The translations under genes were made by a program, and so were the position numbers. DNA of 16,848 nt from Podochytrium sp. JEL0797 (taxonomy: Eukaryota > Chytridiomycota > Chytridiomycetes > Chytridiales > Chytriomycetaceae). This document shows positions 1 through 7,161 of this stretch, piece by piece. The first letter of the stretch is position 1; every line of letters starts with the position of its first letter. The notes beneath the pieces are model-generated. The model was not told the DNA's origin and did not search any database. It saw only the letters and a program-made list of their open reading frames with translations. The stretch is from contig JADGJG010000544.1 in NCBI GenBank assembly GCA_027596195.1, positions 1 through 16,848 of the forward strand, written 5' to 3'.

Positions 1-60
<60 letters not shown>
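1..60. repeat. Poly-C homopolymer at window edge
   Basis: Sixty consecutive C residues open the window. Read on the minus strand they are poly-G and would continue the coiled-coil reading frame as glycines. This could be a real homopolymer at which an assembly broke, or a sequencing or assembly artefact at a contig end. A second poly-C tract inside a POL2 intron (19 C at 10451-10469) shows that such tracts can occur internally here. It does not resemble a fungal telomere repeat. Confidence 0.9.
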
Positions 61-61
<1 letters not shown>

Positions 62-2044
62 TAATGAAATGAATATGCTACCTTGATCCGCGCCATTTCA
101 TCTCCCATCGCAACCCCCTGACTCGTCTTGACCCCCAACTGATTCCTCAAATTCGCCACTTCCGCATCCATGGCCTGTTTGGCCAACATAAACTTTTCCT
201 GAACCGCCAACAACTCCTCCTTCTTTCTCGTCTTGACACCCTCAACCACACTCCCTTCCTCCTCCAACGCGCGCTGCAACTCTACCACACGCTGCTCCAT
301 CTCCAAAATCCGTTGTTGCTGCACAGAAATAGTCTCCTCACGCTCGCGAACAGTGTCACGGAGCCCCGTTTCCCGCGTTTGGAGGTCCGTGAGTTGAGAT
401 TGGGTGTCTGACAGGGATTGCTGGAGTTGAGTGAGTTTGGCAGCCACAAGCTCGAGACGCGACGCATTATGCTGCTGAATCTGGATTTTAGCCGCCGTTT
501 CTTGCTCCAACAGCACACGCGTATCAGAAAGTTGACGTTCGAGGGTTTCGAGCTCCGTACTCGCGAGGTCGATTTTGGCAAGAAGCGAGTGGAGTTCGGA
601 TTGGAGATTGGATTCGTTTTGTTTGAACTGTTGGATCTGCGTGTTGTTTTGTTTGAGGGTTTGTTGGAGCTCGAGGTGGACAGCATCGAGGTGAATGATT
701 TTTTCGGCAAGGCGGTTGTTTTCCTTTTGTCCACCCTGGATGATTTGCTCGAGTTGCGTGTTTTCGGCATCGAGGTTGGCCACGTGGGTTTTGGCGTCAA
801 TGAGATCTTTGCGGAGAGATTGTTCGGTTTGTTTGGCGGTTTGGAGGTCCGACGCGGAAGTGGTTTGGAGGGTCTCGAGGTCTTTGGTCGCGCGGGCGTG
901 CTTTTTGGTCACGGATTCGAGATCAGACACGAGTTTGCGTTCATGCGTTGACAAGACTTCAATCTCTTCGAGGTACATTTTCTCACGCTTGACGAGCTCA
1001 TCGAGGGTCCTACACGTGTTCTCGAACCGATCCCGCAGCTTCACGAGTTCCATCGCTTCCTCCACTTTATGCTGATACATCTCATTCAACTTGACCAATT
1101 CCCCCTGTCGCTGAGACAACCCTCGCTCCAACTGCAACACCCTCACTTCGAGTTTGAGTTTCGCATCCCGCTCCGCCGCGACAGCGTCATCGCGGTCTTT
1201 GGCAAACACGGCAAGTTTCTTCATTTCGTGTTCACGCGTCGCGAGTTTGTCGGAAACGAGTTTTTTGGCGGCACGTGTTTCGGCGGCGGAGTCTTCAACG
1301 GCTTGGAGTCGGTCTTGGTGCGATTGGAGGAGAGATTCGACGCGTGAAACGAGGAGATCAATGAATGCCGATGCATGCAAATCGCGGGAGGATTCCGGGT
1401 CGTTTTGATCAAAGTTCCACACGTCACCGGGAAGAATCAAGTCGCGATGGGACGCCGCGTTGTTGTTTCGGTTCAATAACGCCGCAAGACTCCTCGCACA
1501 TCGGGAAACAATATCACGCGTATCTCTTTGTTCCTGAACACGCGTGGCGATTTCGTGCGAGTGTTTTGCATGGAGGCGAGCCATGTCGGCTTTGTGTGCT
1601 TGTTGGAGGTGGGACAGGTTCGCGAGGAGGGTGGTGTGTGTTTGGTCGAGGTGGAGGAACTTTGCGCGTTCTTGTTCAATGAGGGCGAGGAGGGTTTTGT
1701 CTGTGGAGGTGGTGGTGGTGGTTGTCTGGTGGTGCATGTTAGTTTTCAACTAGAAAAGGCTCTAGGACAACCTGGCGACTCTTTGGCTTTTTTGGCTCCG
1801 GGCGCCAGGCGTCGATGCGCTCAACGTGGCGCTTTGCCTCGCAGGCGGCGCAGGGCGGAAGTGTTGGACGACTAGGAGATGGCGCACTAGGCGCAATCAG
1901 CGATGCCAGGCCAGCCATCGCAGTGGCAAACGAGTCGCCCTCGTTAATAGAAGAAGTAGAAGGAGTAGACGGAGAACCGCTGAACATTTGTCGTTCGCGT
2001 TGCAGCGCAGCCAGGCGCTGCTGTCGACTCAATTCCGTGGCCAT
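61..2044 (-). CDS. Long coiled-coil protein, 3'-incomplete, two exons
   Basis: I do not recognise the family. The minus strand is open without a stop from 1737 down to 61, 559 codons, then enters the poly-C. The product is dominated by Leu/Glu/Lys/Gln/Arg heptad-like sequence, from about residue 145 of the spliced model to the end, with a shorter helical stretch near residues 105-165, as in tethers, golgins or cytoskeletal scaffolds. An ATG at 1737 could start it, but I prefer a start at 2044: the upstream ORF (MATELSRQQRLAALQRERQ..., about 91 residues, Ser/Pro-rich, ending in a Lys/Pro-rich segment) joins the coiled-coil frame in phase 0 by removing 1726-1771. That intron ends in CTAAC followed 10 nt later by CAG. 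At least 646 residues are visible. The 3' end is missing. AAG|GTAGCA near 72 could be another splice donor. The neighbouring LRR gene is divergent. Confidence 0.8.
1726..1771 (-). other. Predicted 46-nt intron in the coiled-coil gene
   Basis: On the minus strand the donor reads CAG|GTTGTC and the acceptor CACCAG|ACAACC, with a CTAAC branch-site match just upstream of the acceptor. Removal joins ...PKSRQ to TTTTTTSTDK... in frame. The donor is weak (GTTGTC), although POL2 in this window uses similar donors (GTTGGA, GTTTGT). Without splicing, the upstream frame stops at TAA (1741-1739), one base before the ATG at 1737. Confidence 0.55.
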
Positions 2045-2675
2045 TGTTCGACCGCTTTTTTGTCCAACAATATTTAATGCCTCCTTGTTTAGTGATTACT
2101 TTGCGAATATGGTTCAGAGAAAGCAGAATAACATGGCTAAATCACAGATTCTGCCTCCATTTGTTTTTCGCGAATATCGTCGTTTTTTCATTCTCGTTCC
2201 ACTTTGGGGTTTCTAGGATTCCCCTTCTGTCATGGTGAGTGCTAAAACCAATCGATTGCATGTTCCTTCCCGGCTTTATCAAAGATTTTTCCGTATGTCC
2301 GGCATGTCCGGCTATCAAAAAAATGCGTTTTGAACCTTGGGAGTACGCCTTCTCCTTATCGATATATTTCTTTAGTTGCGCGTAGCATAATTGAAAGGGC
2401 TATTCGATCTTATCTGGTTGCGCATAATATGACCATCAGTGAAATTTTGAGTACGCTACTTCGGCTGAATTATTTTTGAACCTGCAGGCTGCATTCCTAT
2501 AACCCTCATCTTGTCATAGTTACGAGCTATCATTTGCATGGGGGGTCCATAAGCAGCCGCAAGCTATCACTTTTTGTCGCCGCAGTTTGAACTTGGTTCG
2601 GCGCTGAATCGCATAAAGGAATTAGCCATTTCGCGTTTTCCCCTCACTAATCTCCCTTAATCCTTTCGCGACTGA
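2045..2675. promoter_or_regulatory. Divergent intergenic region, likely bidirectional promoter
   Basis: This stretch of about 630 nt separates the minus-strand coiled-coil start (2044) from the first supported LRR-gene codon (2676). It is more AT-rich than the genes. It contains a TATA-like gatatatttc near 2360 and a perfect tandem of the 9-mer ATGTCCGGC at 2295-2303 and 2304-2312. It also contains an ATG immediately followed by GTGAGT (2231-2238), which could be a tiny first exon with a splice donor for the LRR gene. No ORF here has convincing coding character. Confidence 0.45.
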
Positions 2676-5600
2676 ATGACAAGCCTGTCATCCTTGTTTC
2701 CTCTCGTTTGCACTCCGAGCGCAGGAGTTCATTGTGACGCCAGCGGAAACGTTGTGAACCTGTGAGTCGTGTTGCGCGCCTTCGATCCTCACAGGCCTCG
2801 CTTTCCTGAACCATTGTGTTATCAAATAGAATTCTTTCTGGACAAGGTCTCACGGGTGAAATTCCCGATGCCATCGCTGATTACCCCGAATTGACCGTCA
2901 TTGATCTGTCCAGCAACGACCTCACCTCCATGACCTCCAAACTTGGAACTCTTTCCAAGCTTGTTTCCCTGAATCTCGGCGGGAACCGCATCAGTGGCTC
3001 GATTCCTGAGTCTTTTGAAGGCCTGAAATCTCTTCAAACACTGTGAGTTTGCCTATTTTCTATTTTTGATCACCCACGATACTCATCTGCTTTGTCGCTA
3101 GGTATCTCTACGAGAATCAACTCATTGGCCCCATTCCCTCCTTCATCACCCAACTGCCCCTCAAATACATTGACCTCCAAGAGAACCTCTTCACGGGCGA
3201 TGTGACAGCCTTCAACGATGCCTTCTCGGTCCTCTACGACAACGGTAACGACGCGTTCCTCAGACGGAACTGTCTGCAAGACTCTTCCTCTACTTTGCCC
3301 AAGTATTTCGGAACACAACGCGTGAGCAACTGTCCGGCATCTTGCCAAGGCGCGAAGCACATCAATAACTTGTGCACGCCCGGAGCCACCCCCGCTACCA
3401 ACTCGTGTTTCTACACTACAACCGATGACTCCACTGGAAATGTGTGCGACGTTGCCACCGTCTTTGGCCCCTCCGTTCCCACCTTCACCGTCTTGAGCGA
3501 GCTCCTCGATTACATCTTTGCTGCCGACTGCAACTCTGAGATTCCCGGTGTCTACTGCGACAAAGGAGAAATCTACGCGCTCCTGTTGTCCGGAAGAGGC
3601 TTGACGGGCGAGATTCCCTCCTCCATCAACCGATTCAAGGGCCTCATAACCCTCGACATTTCCATGAACGACATCACGGGTTCCATTCCGACTTCGATTG
3701 GTGACTTGTCCATGCTTCAAATCCTCTACATCTACGAGAATCGCATCAGTGGGCCCATTCCGACCCAGGTTGGAAAGTTGCAGAGCTTGGTGCGTTTCTA
3801 CGCGTACCAGAACGAGATTACCGGTTCTGTTCCTGTCGAGCTGGGATCTATCCAAAGTTTGCTCGAAATCGATTTTGACCTCAACTTCCTCACGGGTGAC
3901 ACTGTCGCTTTGGAGGAGTTCTTTGAGCGCGTCGCGAACGCTGCGTAAGCCTCTTTAAATATTTGAGCTGAAAACACACACTAATTCCGTAATTTTGCAG
4001 TTCCAACTCGTACTTCTTGAGGGACAACTGCCTCCAGTATTCTGGATCCGGCAAACTCCCAACTTGGTTCACCCGTCAAGGCCACTGCCCCGCTTCCTGC
4101 ACCGGCAACCTCGCCCACCAAGACTTGTGCATCCCCGGAACCACCCCCGCCGTCAACTCCTGCTTCTATACTACCACCAACGAGTCCACTGGAAACGTGT
4201 GTGACTTTGCCACCATCTCTGGTCCCTCTTTCCCAGACTCGAAGGTGCTGTCGGTTGTTCTCGAATACATCTTTGCTGCCGACTGCCAGTTTGAGATCCG
4301 CGGTGTCCATTGCAACAAGGGTGAAGTCTACTCGTTACTGCTTTCTGGAATGGAGCTGACTGGTCCGATTCCGTTGTGGGTTGCCGAGAGATTCCCCGGC
4401 TTGATTACTCTTGACATTTCCGACAACTTTATCACTGGACCACTCCCAAGAACCATCGGAGACTTCAAAATCCTCACCCATTTGTACCTCTACCACAACA
4501 AGTTGGACGGCCACATCCCCGAGGAGATTGCCCGTCTTCCAGTCGCGGAACACATCTACTTGTACGAAAACCAACTCACGGGTCCCATTCCTCACACGAT
4601 CGCTTCAATGTCGAGCCTCATTGACCTTGATCTCCAGGAAAACTTCCTCACGGGGGACATCAAAGACCTGCACGCCACCTACGTGAAACTTTCCTCGACG
4701 GCTGCGAGCAGCCGTTTCCTCGGAAGGAACTGTTTGCAAAACTCGGTTGATTCTCCGTTGCCCATTTGGTTTGGCACGCAAGGCCACTGTCCATCCTCGT
4801 GCGCCAACACGGGCGCTCACAATGTGAACTCGTTGTGTAGACCTCAACACCCAACGCTTGAGAGTTGTTTCTTCACCACGTCGCTAGAAATTTCGGAGGA
4901 TGCGTGTGATGTCGCTACGCATGAGATGGATGTTACATCTACAGCGAGTTCTGAAATGGTTAGTTTGAGTTCTTCAACGTCGTCGTCGTCTCGCCAATCT
5001 ACGCGTTCCCAACACCCATCTCCTACTCACGAGTCTACACTTTCGCACCACCCTTCGCCAACTCACGTCCACTCGACGCGTTCGCACCACCCATCCCCCA
5101 CTCACGATGAAACTACACGTTCCCACCACCCGTCTCCTACTCACGTCGAGTCCACGCGTTCGCACCACCCTTCGCCAACTCACGTCGAGTCCACACGTTC
5201 GCACCACCCATCCCCCACTCACGTTGAAACTACACGTTCGCACCACCCATCCCCAACTCACATCGAGTCTACTCGCTCCCACCACCCATCCCAGACGCAC
5301 CCCGCATCTTCTTCTGCCTTTTCTGCCCAGACTTCGACGGTAGCTTCTGTCCCTCCACCCACTTTGCCTCCAGTCACGACTCGCCACACTCGCACACACA
5401 AAACCGAGCGTCCAGAGCCAACGTGCACGGATGATGATGTTTCCACCGCTACCACTGACGCGCCAGTCCCTCCACCCACTTTGCCTCCAGTCACGACTCG
5501 CCACACTCGCACCCACAAGACCGAGCGTCCAGAGCCAACGTGCACCGACGATGATGATGTTTCCACCGCTACCACTGACGCGCCAGTCCCTCCACCCACT

Positions 5601-5774
5601 TTGCCTCCAGTCACGACTCGCCACACTCGCACCCACAATACCGAGCGTCCAGAGCCAACCGACACGGACGACGTCATTACCACCACAACCAACATTTTAG
5701 TTGGCAGCGCTCATGCGCACTCGATGGCTGGAGCTCTGATTATGGGTGCCGCGGTTGTGGTCTGTATTTTCTGA
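2676..5774 (+). CDS. Modular LRR / Cys-rich / repeat-stalk surface protein
   Basis: Exons are 2676-2761, 2830-3042, 3102-3944 and 4001-5774 (2916 nt, 971 residues), with GTGAGT/GTAAGC donors and TAG/CAG acceptors. All three introns are phase 2. The protein has three units, each of five plant-type LRRs (LxxLxLxxNxLTGxIP) followed by a Cys-rich module (NC...SC...LC.P...SCF.TT...CD.AT): LRRs at about residues 20-145, 260-366 and 491-611, Cys modules from about 157, 389 and 624. The stalk follows: about eight 13-residue SHHPSPTHVESTR-like repeats (about 714-818), then three 39/40-residue PVPPPTLPP...TERPEPT repeats (about 831-941). The C-terminus is a Ser/Ala/Gly segment and a hydrophobic tail ending AAVVVCIF with no basic residue after it, like a GPI-anchor signal. 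It is probably an exported wall or surface protein; adhesion is inference. The start is uncertain: an in-frame TGA directly precedes the ATG and the N-terminus is a poor signal peptide, so an upstream exon may be missing. Confidence 0.85.
5003..5300 (+). repeat. 39-nt coding minisatellite encoding His/Pro repeats
   Basis: About eight tandem copies of a 36-39 nt unit encode variants of SHHPSPTHVESTR. Differences are mostly E/D, S/T and V/I/D substitutions, with synonymous variation between copies. The array lies in the extracellular stalk of the LRR protein. Three degenerate copies recur in the decayed duplicate at about 6436-6560. Confidence 0.9.
5349..5680 (+). repeat. 117/120-nt coding tandem repeat in the LRR-protein stalk
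   Basis: Three copies begin at 5349, 5466 and 5586. Each encodes PVPPPTLPPVTTRHTRTH followed by TERPEPT, and the first two copies continue with CTDDDVSTATTDA. The copies are nearly identical. The second carries one extra Asp codon within a GAT run, and the third diverges into the C-terminal tail. Related copies occur in the decayed duplicate around 6292-6410 and 6596-6790. Confidence 0.9.
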
Positions 5775-5920
5775 AATCAATTTGTAAATTGTGATTCTTT
5801 CCTTTTCTGTCCCTCATTTTTTGTTGAGTAATTGGGATGATTAAAATGTTTGATACTTCGTTTCCGTTCCTTGTTAATTTCTTCTGAGCAAAAACGCTCT
5901 TCAATGTGATGTCTGGATTC
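5775..5920 (+). other. 3' flank of the LRR gene, duplicated downstream
   Basis: No gene is visible. The sequence after the LRR stop (gtgattctttccttttctgt at 5791-5810) recurs after the decayed copy from 6992. A second match, TCAATGTGATGTCTGGAT at 5901-5918, recurs with one mismatch at 7098-7115. The spacing between the two matches is 110 nt here and 106 nt in the second copy, so the duplicated segment included the 3' untranslated region and flank. Confidence 0.75.
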
Positions 5921-6995
5921 CACCAGCGCTGGTTTCTCTTCGTCAACGCTCCACTGATTCCGCGACCAGTAGTTCTGGCGACTCGTCGTCAAAATGCACT
6001 GATTCCGCTACACTACCGCTGTTGCCTCTGTCTCAACCACCCCGGCTGCCGTTACCTCCGCTGATAGTTCTGTCTCATGCTCCTTGTCCACCAGTGCGGG
6101 TGCTGTTACCACTAGCGCTGGCGACTTGTCTTCAAAAACCACTGATGCCGCGGCCACTAGCGCTGGTGCCTCTTCGTCCAGCACCACTGATGCCGCGACC
6201 ATTACCGCTGCTGCCACTTCTTCAACCATCGAGCGTCCCGAGCCAACTTCCACCGATGACAACGTTTCCACTGCTACCACTAAAGCGCCAGTCCCTCCAC
6301 CCACTTTGCCTCCAGTCACGACTCGCCACAGTACCCACGATACTGAGCGTCCAGAGCCAACTTACACCAACGATGATGTTTCCACCGCTACAACTGACGC
6401 GTCAGTCCCACCACCCACTTTCCCACCAGCTGCTGAATTCACGCGTTCGCACCACCCATCGCCAACTCACGTCGAGTCCACGCGTTCCCACCACTCTTCT
6501 CCAACCCATGTCGAATCCACGCGTTCCCACAACTCATCCCTTACGCGCCCCGAATCCTCGTCTGCCCCTCTTCCCCGACTTTGACGAAAGCGCCAGTCCC
6601 TTCACCCACTTTGCCTCCAGCCACGAGTCCAGAGCCAACTTGCACCGACGATGACGTTTCAAGCACTACCAGTCCCTCCAGCCACTTTGACTCCAGCCAC
6701 GACTCGCCACACTCGCACCCAAGAGACTGATAGTCCAGAACCAACTTGCACCGACGATGACGTTTCCACTGCTACCACTGACGCGCCAGTCCCAACACAC
6801 ACGTCTCCGGCTACGACTCACCACACTCACACCACCACTGAGACTCAGCGTCCAGTGCCAACCGACACGGATTTCGTCATTTCCGCCACAACCAAAATCT
6901 TGGTCGGTAGTGCTCATGCGCACTCGATGGTCGAAACTTTGATGCTTGGTGTTGCGGTACTGTCGGTATTTTCTGAAATGCATTTTAAATTGTGA
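5921..6995 (+). pseudogene. Decayed partial duplicate of the LRR-protein stalk and tail
   Basis: The segment resembles the 3' end of the preceding gene but lacks any LRR or Cys module. It has a Ser/Thr/Ala repeat head, PVPPPTLPP...TERPEPT units, three SHHPSPTH-like units, more PEPTCTDDD units, and the tail ILVGSAHAHSM found also in the intact gene. Frames are broken. Alignment to the intact copy shows a 1-nt deletion near 6570 leading to TGA at 6582-6584, and an 11-nt deletion near 6670 that restores the original frame. A further 1-nt deletion near 6962 skips the original stop, so the frame ends at 6993-6995. The 5' repeats around 5945-6020 are also out of frame with one another. No upstream exon with a start is evident. 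It is most likely a dead, 5'-truncated tandem duplicate; sequencing error could explain one indel but hardly all. Confidence 0.75.
6111..6229 (+). repeat. 45-nt Ser/Thr/Ala-rich repeat in the pseudogene
   Basis: Two full 45-nt copies (6111-6155 and 6156-6200) and a partial third (6201-6229) encode TSAGDLSSKTTDAAA, TSAGASSSSTTDAAT and ITAAATSST. More diverged, frame-shifted copies extend upstream to about 5922. This repeat is absent from the intact LRR gene, so the duplicate came from a related gene with a different stalk, or has gained or kept a segment the intact copy lacks. Confidence 0.75.
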
Positions 6996-7161
6996 TTCTT
7001 TCCTTTTCTGTCCCTGATATTTTGCGGCTAATCGCGCTGAATAAGTAAAGTTAAAAATTCCATTCTTTATTAAGTTCATTTGAATATAATCGCGCCATCA
7101 ACGTGATGTCTGGATCGAGCGAGCTTGCCAATTTTTTGTCCGAACAAAACAACCAGCCAAA
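6996..7161 (+). promoter_or_regulatory. Duplicated 3' flank merging into the POL2 leader
   Basis: Up to about 7117 the sequence is the second copy of the LRR-gene 3' flank (see 5775-5920). Only about 44 nt of unmatched sequence then precede the POL2 ATG at 7162, which has A at -3 (CAAAATG). Thus the POL2 upstream region, or its 5' untranslated region, is built largely on duplicated flank. I see no strong TATA element. Promoter function is inferred from position. Confidence 0.5.

Noticed and set aside
1..60. Poly-C as a telomere
   Set aside because: A pure homopolymer lacks the T/A-containing unit of known fungal telomeres.
418..1875. Several plus-strand frames opposite the coiled-coil gene
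   Set aside because: The minus strand is open for 559 codons with coherent heptad-like sequence. The plus-strand frames are short, mutually overlapping and of biased composition.
3070..3855. A 261-codon antisense frame over the LRR gene
   Set aside because: Shadow of the sense codon usage in the LRR exon; the sense frame carries clear LRR and Cys-module conservation.
5003..5680. Regularly spaced repeats that could suggest a CRISPR array
   Set aside because: The repeats are contiguous coding units without unique spacers, in frame with a eukaryotic gene.
4974..5695. Long antisense frames over the stalk repeats (220 and 145 codons)
   Set aside because: Tandem repeats without a stop in one unit stay open in several frames; the sense frame is continuous with the LRR domains.
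6084..6584. A separate functional 166-residue secreted Ser/Thr-rich protein
   Set aside because: It aligns with the stalk of the neighbouring gene and ends through a 1-nt deletion. Its downstream continuation lies in the same original frame after a compensating deletion, which fits decay of a larger gene.
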